NCBI GenBank assembly: GCA_963580455.1
Contig: OY756962.1
Location: forward strand, 14,774,001 to 14,838,000
Length of the DNA stretch: 64,000 nt
Source: Euonymus europaeus
Taxonomy: Eukaryota; Streptophyta; Magnoliopsida; Celastrales; Celastraceae
Direction: 5' to 3'
In this document: positions 50,820 through 61,700 of the stretch, piece by piece
Position numbering within the stretch: the stretch's first letter is position 1
Layout of the letters: each line of letters opens with the position of its first letter
Position numbers and translations under genes: made by a program
Notes under the pieces: generated by a model
What the model was told of the DNA's origin: nothing
What the model saw: the letters and a program-made list of their open reading frames with translations, nothing else
The model's database searches: none

Positions 50820-51020
50820 CTAACCCGCCAATCCTAGAAAACTCCGGATCTCTGTCACATTCTTTGGTCTCTCCCAATTCAAAACTGACTCAACTTTGGA
50901 GTAGTCAACCGCTATACCTTCTTGAGTGATCACATGGCCTACGAACTTCACTTCTGTGGCCCAAAATTCACACTTACTCAATTTAGCATACAGTTGATTC
51001 TCCCTCAACGTCTGTAACAC
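50820..51020 (-). CDS. Reverse transcriptase thumb fragment
   Basis: 66-codon open stretch carrying the conserved end of [22 protein letters not shown] and SFLGLAG. In relatives this continues from the palm without interruption. Here it is in a different frame from the palm piece because one base is missing at the G4 run 51,023-51,026, and it ends at a TAG where the family usually has tyrosine in LAGYYRRF. The methionine shown is internal to the original protein. Confidence 0.88.
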   Translation of the reverse strand: MLQTLRENQLYAKLSKCEFWATEVKFVGHVITQEGIAVDYSKVESVLNWERPKNVTEIRSFLGLAG

Positions 51021-51514
51021 TACCCCAAGTGTTCCTCATGCTCTTCCTCCGTAGGAGAATAAATCAATATATCATCAATAAACACCACTACAAACTTGTC
51101 CAAAAACGGTCGAAGAACCCTTTGCATTAGGTCCATGAATACCGCCGGGGCATTTGTCAACCCAAACGGCATCACAAGGAACTCATAATGCCCATAACGA
51201 GTTCTAAACACTGTTTTCTGGATATCCTCATCATTAATCCTCAACTGATGATAACCCGACCTCAAGTCAATCTTAGAGAAATGCCTAGCACCTCTCAATT
51301 GGTCAAACAAATCATTGATCCTAGGCAACGGATACTTATTCCTCACTGTAACCTTATTCAACTGCCTATAATCAATACACATCCTCAAACTTCCGTCTTT
51401 CTTCTTGACGAACAACACCGGTGTTCCCCACGGGGACACACTCGGTCTAATGAACCCCAAGTCTAACAACTCTTCTAACTGAGTACTCAACTCCTTCAAC
51501 TCTGCTGGAGTCAT
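51020..51514 (-). CDS. Reverse transcriptase fingers/palm fragment
   Basis: 164-codon open stretch with RT motifs in order: [44 protein letters not shown] with the first catalytic aspartate at D83, [12 protein letters not shown], and FIDDIL with the catalytic pair D147-D148. The DD pair is preceded by FI, the variant common in plant Ty3/gypsy elements. The true coding region runs further upstream (to ~51,700, including PEELPG and PPKREIDF) but is broken there by TAA at 51,590-51,592. The piece ends at a frameshift after EEEHEEHL. Confidence 0.92.
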   Translation of the reverse strand: MTPAELKELSTQLEELLDLGFIRPSVSPWGTPVLFVKKKDGSLRMCIDYRQLNKVTVRNKYPLPRINDLFDQLRGARHFSKIDLRSGYHQLRINDEDIQKTVFRTRYGHYEFLVMPFGLTNAPAVFMDLMQRVLRPFLDKFVVVFIDDILIYSPTEEEHEEHLG

Positions 51515-51700
51515 CCAATACGGCGGAATCGAAATCGGTTTGACATTCGGATGTAACTCGATAGCAAAGTCAATCTCCCTCTTTGGAGGTTATCCCGGCA
51601 ACTCCTCCGGAAATACATCCATAAATTCTTCCACTACCCTAATCATGGTAGCTACCTCTCCCTTAGGAGCTGAAGTCACCAAACTTGCGACTCTACAATC

Positions 51701-53284
51701 TTAGTACGAAGGATTATCCATGAAATGTGGGCATGGAATCCCCTTCGATCCCCTCAACTGAATCACTCCTCCCTCGGGTACTCTAAGAGTTATCTTCCTC
51801 TCCCAGAAGTCAAGCAACCCTTGGTGCTTCGTCAACCAATCAACTCCAAGAATCACATCAAAATCCTGGAAATCTAATACATACAAGTCGGCTTTCAGAG
51901 ATATTTCTCCAAACCGACACTCACAACCGAACACTACCCCCTCCAATGTGGTAAAGTATCCGAATGGTGAGGATACCGTGAACATTCGTCTTATTGGCGA
52001 AATCTCCACCTCTAGTGCGTGTGCTAACGAACTAGTAATGAAAGATGAGGTAGCCCCCGAGTCAAACAAGACTCTTTCCCAACAATTAGAAATCAAGAAG
52101 GTACCTCCAATGAAGTTTGGATGCTCCTGTGCCTCCTGATGACCCAATGCATAGACACGCCCCTCTACCAGTGCATTCTGCTGCTGCTGTGGCTGACGAG
52201 TCCCACCCCGCCCCCTTCCTCCCATTGGAACATTGGAAAGAAGAGCCGGAGGCGGTACTCCCGGTACGCTCTGCTGCTGGCCTCTCTGGTTGCCCTCTGG
52301 ACACTCGCTCTTTCTGTGACCCAACTTGCCACACCCAAAGCACTTAAACCCAGAAAGCTTGCACTCACTTGCCTTGTGCCCCTCTTTCCCACACTTGAAG
52401 CACGTCATCTTACCCCATGGTAGCATAGGACCCTTGCCTCGGTCCCCTCTCTGTTGACGAAAATCCGCTTTCGGTTTCTTGTGGCTACTACCACCACCAC
52501 TACTACCCTCACTCACTGGACGCTTCCTCTGAGCTTCACTTTTCTCACTCAACTCAAAATCAAGAGCCATCTCCACTGTGTCCTGATATGACACCACCCT
52601 AGTGGCCATCACCATTCTACCAAGACTGGGAAGTAACCCATCTCGGTACCTCACTGCCTTCTTCACATCCGTGGGAGCAAACTCCTTCCCATACCGGTAT
52701 AACTCCTCAAACTGCTTGGTGTACTGAGACACCGTCATCTCTGATGTCTGCAACAAATCTAGAAACTGTTTGGCCTTCTCCGTTTGCAGAGGCCTTGGCA
52801 CAAACTTCTGCATAAACATTTGCTCAAACGAAGTCCAAGTCAGCTCATTCCGTCTCTGGCCCATGGACATCCACCATTCATAGGCCGCACCACTCAAGTA
52901 GTAGAACACAAACTTCACCCGTCTCTCATCGGGTATCTCAAGAGTGTCCATCCTCATACTCAGCTGGTTGAACCACTCCTCCGCCCCCACACCCGTTCCA
53001 TCTTCAGAAAATGTTGGAGGAGTAGTCCTCCTCAATTGGTCCACCTCATACATCCCTCTCCCAGCTCTAGGTACTGCTGCTACCTCAGTTGTAGCCTCTG
53101 GTACAACTCCCTCAGTACGAGTGCCAGTAGCACCCATCGCCTGAGCCACTACCCGAGCTATGGTCTGCGTCTGTGCCTGTACCATACTCATCATGAAACT
53201 AGTAAGACTCTCCATCGTCACTGGTTGCCCCCCCTGTAGTAACAGGAGCAACCTGCACCTCAGGTGGTGCCTGCTGATCATCAC
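51701..53284 (-). CDS. Gag (main part) and aspartic protease
   Basis: 527-codon open stretch. Residues ~100-230 match the retrotransposon Gag (capsid) domain (AEEWFNQL, YYLSGAAYEWW, FEQMFMQKFVP, SQYTKQFEEL, RYRDGLLP). Two CCHC zinc knuckles follow: C295-C298-H303-C308 and C315-C318-H323-C328. The protease active site is D408-S409-G410 (VLFDSGATSSF), with DVILGVDWL further on. Capsid packages the RNA, the knuckles bind nucleic acid and the protease would cut the polyprotein. The first ~17 residues are out-of-frame readthrough; the true N-terminus is on the 53,199-53,501 piece. A TAA at 51,701 separates it from RT, whereas in relatives reading continues. Confidence 0.92.
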   Translation of the reverse strand: MMISRHHLRCRLLLLLQGGQPVTMESLTSFMMSMVQAQTQTIARVVAQAMGATGTRTEGVVPEATTEVAAVPRAGRGMYEVDQLRRTTPPTFSEDGTGVGAEEWFNQLSMRMDTLEIPDERRVKFVFYYLSGAAYEWWMSMGQRRNELTWTSFEQMFMQKFVPRPLQTEKAKQFLDLLQTSEMTVSQYTKQFEELYRYGKEFAPTDVKKAVRYRDGLLPSLGRMVMATRVVSYQDTVEMALDFELSEKSEAQRKRPVSEGSSGGGSSHKKPKADFRQQRGDRGKGPMLPWGKMTCFKCGKEGHKASECKLSGFKCFGCGKLGHRKSECPEGNQRGQQQSVPGVPPPALLSNVPMGGRGRGGTRQPQQQQNALVEGRVYALGHQEAQEHPNFIGGTFLISNCWERVLFDSGATSSFITSSLAHALEVEISPIRRMFTVSSPFGYFTTLEGVVFGCECRFGEISLKADLYVLDFQDFDVILGVDWLTKHQGLLDFWERKITLRVPEGGVIQLRGSKGIPCPHFMDNPSY

Positions 53285-53501
53285 TCTCCATCGGTAGTCC
53301 CTCTTGAACTATCTCTTCCTCTCTCAACTCCGGATCCACATTCGGAACCGAATCCTCAGTGCTAGGAGTGCCTCTTGTGACACGTTCCACCCTAACACTA
53401 CGGCCTCTACCTCGGCCCCTACCAACTCCCCGTCGGCCTCTGCCACGAGGTACTACAGTCCCACTCTCGGACCTGGTAGTTCTACGGGTATTCATCTGCA
53501 T
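53199..53501 (-). CDS. Gag N-terminal fragment
   Basis: 100-codon open stretch with the best candidate start of the polyprotein, the methionine at 53,501, ~155 bp downstream of the primer site (a second Met lies two codons on). The N-terminal part is basic, with an Arg-Gly stretch (GRGRRGVGRGRGRGR); an acidic stretch follows. After the G7 run at 53,228-53,234 this frame is spurious and the family sequence continues in the next frame (VTMESLTSFMM). So only about the first 90 residues are genuine Gag. Confidence 0.8.
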   Translation of the reverse strand: MQMNTRRTTRSESGTVVPRGRGRRGVGRGRGRGRSVRVERVTRGTPSTEDSVPNVDPELREEEIVQEGLPMESDDQQAPPEVQVAPVTTGGATSDDGESY

Positions 53502-53656
53502 GGCAAACAGACAATACCATTTAACCCACTACTCAAACGAGGATTTAAGGGGAAAAGAAAACATACCGGATCAGTAGCAGTCGTGACATGGCCTGGATAT
53601 ACTACTCTACAACTAGGACCCAACACCCCAGATCCTATAAAGAGCCATAAACCTCC

Positions 53657-53667
53657 CTCTGATACCA
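53657..53667 (-). other. Primer binding site (initiator Met tRNA type)
   Basis: On the minus strand TGGTATCAGAG lies three bases inside the 5' LTR end. It is complementary to the 3' end of plant initiator-methionine tRNA, the usual primer for Ty3/gypsy and Ty1/copia elements in plants. The match covers 11 bases and is lost at the next base (G for the usual C). Confidence 0.93.
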
Positions 53668-54623
53668 AATTGTCACGACCCATTTCCGGAGACGCGACTG
53701 GGTGCTCTCTCCGCACCCTTCCTAGGTCACTAGTGTGAACATCCGGGATCAACCGGAAATCCGGCGGCACCTCCCCGTATATCGGAGAGCGCCCACCTGC
53801 ATCAGAAACGCAGCAACAACAACATCACACTAGCAACCTAGCAACCTAGCAAACATAGGCCTCGGGCCTCAACCACATGCAATCCTGACCCTAGGCCTCA
53901 GGCCATCCACTACCAGCATGCACAAACTGATGGCATCACATATAAGTCAACACCTAGATTTATAAAACATCAAATATAACCATAAATCAACATCTACATC
54001 CACATACAAGCGCCACAGTGCCAAATGGTTATATTCTCTCAACATAGATATACTACGTACACCCACATGCATAGAGTATATCTCTAGCACCCTATTCTAT
54101 CCAGGGCCATCCATGTCATGACCTGCTCACCGATCCGCAGCACCAGTACCCGTACCAGTGTCTCCTGTGGAAGGAAGAAAGTAAAGGAGCGAGCTAGAAG
54201 CTCAGTAGGTTATGAAGTAAACATCAATATAAGCTGAACCAAAGGAAAGTAATGCATCAATATGTTCCTACCACATGAACGTATACTCAACAATTCACAT
54301 CAACATTTACCCGGATAACCCCTTCGGAGCATAACAACCACAATATCATTGCAACTCAATGAAATATTGCACGGGAGCAAGCTCACCACAACCAACCACT
54401 CCTAGGATCAACCGGTTGCGTGAACCTATCACGCCCGCACCCCACAAGGCAAGTCACTCTTGACCTTACCCCTAGTGCGTTATCCTACTTGGAGTTCACA
54501 TGACTCAGTGGTAACTCTCATCACCTCGTCATCCCCCCAAGTAGCTTTCAAGAAACCTAAAGGTTTCCGAGTCCATACCGGTCCCCCCATGCAACTCTAA
54601 TGCATTATGCCATGACATGCTGA

Positions 54624-54662
54624 ATAGATATATATATGAACAACCTACATATATATATACAT
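54624..54662 (-). promoter_or_regulatory. AT-alternating tract, possible TATA region of 5' LTR
   Basis: Counterpart of 47,504-47,540. It lies ~1.1 kb from the LTR start in the direction of transcription and is unchanged between the LTRs. A minus-strand TATAAA at ~53,959-53,964 is a second candidate. Neither is supported by more than composition and position. Confidence 0.3.
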
Positions 54663-55430
54663 AACTACCATGATGCATGAACGGAAATCACATCGTGTCC
54701 ATAGGAGATGGAACACACACACTCGGGTCATGCAACATCAAGAATCAACAAGAATCACAATTAGGGTTCGTTTCCCCTTAGGAGCAATTAAGGTGGAAAC
54801 ACAAATGGAACGACCAATGAGGAATCGAAAAGCTCTTTACATATCGAAAACGAACGATAGAAAGTATGGTTGGAAATCCCCTACCTCGTGTCGAGTAAAT
54901 TACCACAATTTCCCAAATTTCGTTCCTAGGGTTTCGGTTTGCCCAAACCTACAATGTGGCATAACCGAACCCTCACAAGCATCAACAAACAACCACAACT
55001 CATATAAACATCAATTAAAATCAATAAATTCGAAATCACTTACTTCTCTCTCTAGAAATTCCTTCCGAAATCTTCCAACTCACTCCAAGCTCAACTCAAC
55101 TCCAAAACACAAACCAATCTACATAAACATCCAAAATCAACCTATAAACAACATATCTAAAGCATAGCACTCAACTCTTCAAGAATCTAGCAAATCTAGA
55201 AAAACCTAGAATTTCCAAAAACTAAGAAAAACTTACCAAATCACTTGAATCAACCTTGAATCTTCCTTGCTTAGCTTCAAGGATCATCAATCCACAATCT
55301 CCAAGTCAATCTCTTGACAAAATCTCCTTCTCTCTCTTCTTCTCTCTCACTTTCTCTCTCTAGTCGGGCTCCCAAGAAGAAAATATGCAGGAAATGTCTG
55401 AAACTAAGCTTAAAAACTGATTTCCCGATA

Positions 55431-55560
55431 ACCGTCCGGACGCCCCAAGTGACCGTCCGGACGCTTCACTGTTCTCTCAACACTCTGCCCACCTCGTAGG
55501 CTTAACCGTCCGGACGCCTCGTTAGACCGTCCGGACGGCTGTTTTAACCGTCCGGACGGT
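55431..55560. promoter_or_regulatory. GTCCGGAC palindrome cluster in 5' LTR
   Basis: Five perfect GTCCGGAC palindromes at 55,434, 55,455, 55,508, 55,529 and 55,550. The member at 55,434 is degenerate in the 3' LTR. One copy plus its flank has been lost from this LTR by the 73-bp deletion. Position in U3 suggests regulation of the element; the binding factor is unknown. Confidence 0.6.
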
Positions 55561-55774
55561 TCCTGTTTTCCAAAAACCCAGTTTTTCTCACTTTTATTTT
55601 CCGGCTCGGTTCAAGCTTCGATTTGATATATTACGTGCCGGAAACGGACATGTATACTAAAAGTTATGCGCCATTTACCGAACCAAGCTCCAAAACTATT
55701 TTTCTATGATTCCGTACCTCACGGATCATCTGTATTTCGACTCAAAACTAAAATTTTTGGGTCGGGGTTTCACA

Positions 55775-55779
55775 CCCTC
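55775..55779. repeat. Target site duplication, right copy
   Basis: CCCTC directly follows the CA end of the element, identical to 46,552-46,556. The satellite monomer continues from here with CATAGAGAGAG. Confidence 0.95.
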
Positions 55780-58700
55780 CATAGAGAGAGTTCAGCAACT
55801 TCGGACCATCAAAGTTGCTCGGTGTACACTTTTTATTGTTATTTTTTGTCAAATTTTACGAGTATACGCTTCCTAGATTATTTCGATGCCAAAAAATGAA
55901 CTTTTTACGACAAACGGACAAAATCGTTAAAATCTCCTCCATAGAGAGAGTTGAGCAACTTCGTACAATCAAAGTTGCTCGGTGTACACTTTTTATTGTT
56001 CTTCTATGTCAAATTTTATGAGTATAAGCTTCCAAGATTATTTCGATTCCAAATCACCAACTTTCTATGAGAAATAGACAAAACCTTTAAAAGCTCCTCC
56101 CTAGAGAGAGTTGAGCAACTTCGGACCATCACAGTTGCTCGGTGTACACTTTTTATTGTTCTTCCATGTCAAATTTTATGAGTATAAGCTTCCAAGATTA
56201 TTTCGATTTCAAATCACCAACTTTCTATGAGAAATAGACAAAACCGTTAAAAGCTCCTCCATAGAGAGAGTTGAGCAACTTCGAACCATCAAAGTTGCTC
56301 GATGTACACTTTTTATTGTTCTTCTATGTTATATTTTATGAGTATAAGCTTCCTATATTATTTCGATGCCAAAAAATGAACTTTTTATGACAAATGGACA
56401 AAACCGTTAAAAGCTCCTCCATAGAGAGAGTTGAGAAACTTCGGAACATCAAAGTTGCTCGGTGTACACTTTTTATTGTTCTTCTATGTCAAATTTTATG
56501 AGTATAAGCTTCCTAGATTATTTCGATGCTAAAACACCATCTTTCTATGACAAATGGACAAAATCGTTAAAAGCCCCTCCATAGAGAGAGTTGAGCAACT
56601 TCGGATCATCAAAGTTGCTCGGTGTACACTTTTTATTGTTCTTCTATGTCAAATTTTACGAGTATAAGCTTCCTAGATTATTTCGATGCTAAAACACCAT
56701 CTTTCTGTGACAAATGGACAAAACCGTTAAAAGCGCCTCCATAGAGAGAGTTGAGCAACTTCGGACCATCAAAGTTGCTCGGTGTACACTTTTTATTGTT
56801 CTTTTATGTCAAATTTTACGACTATAATCTTCCAATATTATTTTGATTCCAAATCACCAACTTTCTATGAGAAATGGACAAAACCGTTAAAAGCTCCTCC
56901 ATATGGAGTGTGGAGAAACTTCGAACCATCAAAGTTGCTCGATGTAAACTTTTTATTGTTCTTCTATGTTAAATTTTATGAGTATAAGCTTCCTACATTA
57001 TTTTGATTCGAAATCACCAACTTTCTATGAGAAATGAACAAAACCGTTAAAAGCTCCTCCATATAGAGAGTTGAGCAACTTCGGACCATCAAAGTTGCTC
57101 GGTGTACACTTTTTATTGTTATTCTATGTCAAATTTTATGAGTATAAGCTTCCAAGATTATTTCGATTCCAAATCATCAACTTTATATGAGAAATGGACA
57201 AAACCGTTAAAAGCTCCTCCATAGAGAGAGTTGAGCAACTTCGAACCAACAATGTTGCTCGGGATACACTTTTTATTGTTATTCTCTGTCAAATTTTACG
57301 AGCACAAGCTTCCTAGATTATTTCGATGCCAAAAAACGAACTTTTTACGACAAACGGACAAAACCGTTAAAATCTCCTCCATAGAGAGAGTTGAGCAACT
57401 TCATACAATCAAAGTTGCTCGGTGTACACTTTTTATTGTTCTTCTATGTTAAATTTTACGAGTATAAGCTTCCAAAATTATTTCGATTCCAAATCACCAA
57501 CTTTCTATGAGAAATGAACAAAACCGTTAAAAGCTCCTCCATATAGAGAGTTGAGCAACTTCGGACCATCAAAGTTGCTCGGTGTACACTTTTTATTGTT
57601 CTTCTATGTTAAATTTTATGAGTATAAGCTTCCTAGATTATTTCGATGCCAAAAAATGAACTTTTTATGAAAAATGGACAAAACTGTTAAAATATCCACC
57701 ATAGAGAGAGTTGAGCAACTTCGGACCATCGCAGTTGCTCGGTGTACACTTTTTATTGTTCTTCTATGTCAAATTTTATGAGTATAAGCTTCCAAGATTA
57801 TTTCGATTCCAAATCACCAACTTTCTATGAGAAATAGATAAAACCGTTAAAAGCTCCTCCATAGAGAGAATTGAGCAACTTCGGACCATCACAGTTGCTC
57901 GGTGTACACTTTTTATTGTTCTTCTATGTCAAATTTTAAGAGTATAAGCTTCCAAGATTATTTCGATTCCAAATCACCAACTTTCTATGAGAAATAGACA
58001 AAACTGTTAAAAGCTCCTCCATAGAGAGAGTTGAGAAACTTCGAACCATCAAAGTTGCTCGATGTACACTTTTTATTGTTCTTCTATGTTAAATTTTATG
58101 AGTATAAGCTTCCTATATTATTTCGATGCCAAAATATGAACTTTTTACGACAAATGGACAAAACCGTTAAAAACTCCTCCATAGAGAGAGTTGAGAAACT
58201 TCGGAACATCAAAGTTGCTCGGTGTACACTTTTTATTGTTCTTCTTTGTTAAATTTTATGAGTATAAGCTTCCTAGATTATTTCGATGCTAAAACAGCAT
58301 CTTTCTATGACAAATGGACAAAACCGTTAAAAGCCCCTCCATAGAGAGAGTTGAGCAACTTCGGACCATCAAAGTTGCTCGGTGTACACTTTTTATTGTT
58401 CTTCTATGTCAAATTTTACGAGTATAAGCTTCCTATATTATTTTGATGCTAAAACACCATCTTTTCGTGACAAATGGACAAAACCGTTAAAAGCGCCTCC
58501 ATAGAGAGAGTTAAGCAACTTCGGACCATCAAAGTTGCTCGGTGTACACTTTTTATTGTTCTTTTATGTCAAATTTTACGAGTATAAACTTCCAAGACTA
58601 TTTTGATTCCAAATCACCAACTTTCTATGAGAAATGAAGAAAACCGTTAAAAAAGCTCCTCCATATAGAGAGTTGAGCAACTTCGGACCATCAAAGTTGC

Positions 58701-61700
58701 TCGGTGTACACTTTTTATTGTTCTTCTATGTTAAAATTTACGAGTATAAGCTTCCTAGATTATTTCGATGCCAAAAAATGAACTTTTTATGAAAAATGGA
58801 CAAAACTGTTAAAATATCCTCCATAGAGAGAGTTGAGCAACTTCGGACCATCGCAGTTGCTCGGTGTACACTTTTTATTGTTCTTCTATGTCAAATTTTA
58901 TGAGTATAAGCTTCCAAGATTATTTCGATTCCAAATCACCAACTTTCTATGAGAAATAGACAATACCGTTAAAAGCTCCTCCATAGTGAGAGTTGAGCAA
59001 CTTCGGACCATGACAGTTGCTCGGTGTACACTTTTTATTGTTCTTCTATGTCAAATTTTATGAGTATAAGCTTCCAAGATTATTTCGATTGCAAATCACC
59101 AACTTTCTATGAGAAATAGACAAAACCGTTAAAAGCTCCTCCATAGAGAGAGTTGAGCAACTTCGAACCATCAAAGTTGCTCGATGTACACCTTTTATTG
59201 TTCTTCTATGTTATATTTTATGAGTATAAGCTTCCTATATTATTTCGATGCCAAAAAATGAACTTTTTACGACAAATGGACAAAACCGTTAAAAGCTCCT
59301 CCATAGAGAGAGTTGAGAAACTTCGGAACATCAAAGTTGCTCGGGGTACACTTTTTATTGTTCTTCTTTGTCAAATTTTTTGAGTATAAGCTTCCTAGAT
59401 TATTTCGATGCTAAAACACCATCTTTTTATGACAAATGGACAAAACCGTTAAATGCCCCTCCATAGAGAGAGTTGAGCAACTTCGGACCATCAAAGTTGC
59501 TCGGTATACACTTTTTATTGTTCTTCTATGTCAAATTTTACGAGTATAAGCTTCCTAGATTATTTCGATGCTAAAACACCATCTTTCTGTGACAAATGGA
59601 CAAAACCGTTAATAGCGCCTCCATAGAGAGAGTTGAGCAACTTCGGACCGTCAAAGTTGCTTGGTGTACACTTTTTATTGTTCTTTTATGTCATATTTTA
59701 CGAGTATAATCTTCCAAGATTATTTTGATTCCAAATCACCAACTTTCTATGAGAAATGGACAAAACCGTTAAAAGCTCCTCCATAGAGAGTGTGGAGAAA
59801 CTTCGAACCATCAAAGTTGCTCGATGTACACTTTTTATTGTTCTTCTATGTGAAATTTTATGAGTATAAGCTTCCTACATTATTTCGATTTCAAATCACC
59901 AACTTTCTATGAGAAATGAACAAAACCATTAAAAGCTCCTCCATATAGAGAGTTGAGCAACTTCGGACCATCAAAGTTGCTCGGTGTACACTTTTTATTG
60001 TTATTCTATGTCAAATTTTATGAGTATAAGCTTCCAAGATTATTTCGATTCCAAATCACCAACTTTCTATGAGAAATGGACAAAACCGTTAAAAGCTCCT
60101 CCGTAGAGAGAGTTGAGCAACTTCGAACCAACAATGTTGCTCGGGATACACTTTTTATTTTTATTCTTTGTCAAATTTTACGAGTATAAGCTTCCTAGAT
60201 TATTTCGACGCCAAAAAATGAACTTTTTACGACAAACGGATAAAACCGTTAAAATCTCCTCCATAGTGAGAGTTGAGCAACTTCATAAAATCAAAGTTGC
60301 TCGGTGTACACTTTTTATTGTTCTTCTATGTCAAATTTTACGAGTATAAGCTTCCAAGATTATTTCGATTCCAAATAACCAACTTTCTATGAGAAATGAA
60401 CAAAACCGTTAAAAGCTCGTCCATATAGAGAGTTGAGCAACTTCGGACCATCAAAGTTGCTCGGTGTACACTTTTTATTGTTATTCTATGTCAAATTTTA
60501 CGAGTATAAGCTTCCTAGATTATTTCGATGCCAAAAAACGAACTTTTTACGACAAACGGACAAAACCGTTAAAATCTCCTCCATAGTGAGAGTTGAGAAA
60601 TTTCGGACCATCACAGTTGCTCGGTGTACACTTTTTATTGTTCTTCTATGTCAAATTTTATGAGTATAACCTTCCAAGATTATTTCGATTCCAAATCACC
60701 AACTTTCTATGAGAAATAGACAAAACCGTTAAAAGCTCCTCCATAGAGAGAGTTGAGCAACTTCCGATCATCACAGTTGCTCGGTGTACACTTTTTATTG
60801 TTCTTCTATGTCAAAATTTATGAGTATAAGCTTCCAAGTTTATTTCGATTCCAAATCACCAACTTTCTATGAGAAATAAACAAAACTGTTAAAAGCTCCT
60901 CCATAGAGAGAGTTGAGCAACTTCAAACCATCAAAGTTGCTCGATGTAGACTTTTTATTGTTCTTCTATGTTAAATTTTATGGGTATAAGCTTCCTATAT
61001 TATTTCGATGCCAAAATATGAACTTTCTACGAGAAATGGACAAAACCGTTAAAAACTCCTCCATAGAGAGAGTTGAGAAACTTCGGAACATCAAAGTTGC
61101 TTGGTGTACACTTTTTATTGTTCTTCTTTGTTAAATTTTATGAATATAAGCTTCCTAGATTATTTCGATGCTAAAACAGCATCTTTCTATGACAAATGGA
61201 CAAAACCGTTAAAAGCCCCTCCATAGAGAGAGTTGAGCAACTTCGGACCATCAAAGTTGCTCGGTGTACACTTTTTACTGTTCTTCTATGTCAAATTTTA
61301 CGAGTATAAGCTTCCTAGATTATTTCGATGCTAAAACACCATCTTTCTGTGACAAATGGACAAAACCGTTAAAAGCGCCTCCATAGAGAGAGTTGAGAAA
61401 CTTCGGACCATCAAAGTTGCTCGGTGAACACTTTTTATTGTTCTTTTATGTCAAATTTTACGAGTATAATCTTCCAAGATTATTTTGATTCCAAATCACC
61501 AACTTTCAATGAGAAATGGACAAAACCGTTAAAAGCTCCTCCATAGAGAGTGTGGAGAAACTTCGGAACATCAAAGTTGCTCGGTATACACTTTTTATTG
61601 TTCTTCTTTGTCAAATTTTATGAGTATAAGCTTCCTAGATTATTTCGATGCTAAAACACCATCTTTCTGTGACAAATGGACAAAACCGTTAAAAGCCCCT

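Larger units (their letters stand above)
48749..53501 (-). pseudogene. gag-pol: Broken gag-pol polyprotein gene
   Basis: A single gag-pol reading frame in origin, now interrupted six times. Going along the minus strand: a frameshift at a G7 run (53,228-53,234), an in-frame TAA at 51,701-51,703, an in-frame TAA at 51,590-51,592, a one-base loss at a G4 run (51,023-51,026), an in-frame TAG at 50,820-50,822, and a one-base gain or two-base loss at ~50,188-50,203. On both sides of each lesion the family's conserved sequence resumes, which shows these are damage and not separate genes. Two frameshifts lie in homopolymers, so sequencing error should be excluded for those; the three stops are base substitutions. 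Confidence 0.9.
46557..55774 (-). mobile_element. Ty3/gypsy chromovirus LTR retrotransposon (Tekay/Del-like)
   Basis: Complete 9,218-bp element on the minus strand, bounded by TG and CA and a 5-bp target duplication. In its own direction: 5' LTR (53,671-55,774), tRNA primer site, gag with two zinc knuckles, aspartic protease, reverse transcriptase, RNase H, integrase with a C-terminal chromodomain-like tail, polypurine tract, 3' LTR (46,557-48,710). The order RT-RNaseH-integrase is that of Ty3/gypsy, and the tail after the GPF module is characteristic of chromoviruses. Long LTRs (~2.1 kb), a single gag-pol frame and an ~4.96-kb internal region fit the Tekay/Del clade. The polyprotein is broken by three frameshifts and three stops, so it is non-autonomous. 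By eye the LTRs differ at about 35 substitutions over ~2.08 kb (about 1.7%), implying a fairly recent insertion. Confidence 0.95.
53671..55774 (-). repeat. 5' LTR (2,104 bp)
   Basis: Direct repeat of the 3' LTR. It drives transcription of the element on the minus strand. It lacks 73 bp at 55,526-55,540 relative to the other LTR, exactly one copy of a 13-bp repeat plus the stretch between two copies, and has extra bases: an 8-bp duplication (AACCTAGC) near 53,838, 12 bp near 55,257-55,287, one AC pair near 54,718 and one base near 53,767. It joins the satellite at 55,775. Confidence 0.95.

Noticed and set aside
50820..51020. Separate small genes between RT and integrase
   Set aside because: The pieces carry consecutive parts of one RT-RNaseH-integrase protein, and each gap is a single stop or one-base shift.
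53657..53667. tRNA gene at the initiator-Met match
   Set aside because: Only 11 bases match the tRNA 3' end and no cloverleaf can be drawn; it is the primer site of the retrotransposon.
52117..53738. Several open frames antisense or in other frames over gag
   Set aside because: Shadows of the GC-richer gag-pro coding stretch. The minus-strand frame carries the recognisable Gag, zinc-knuckle and protease motifs.
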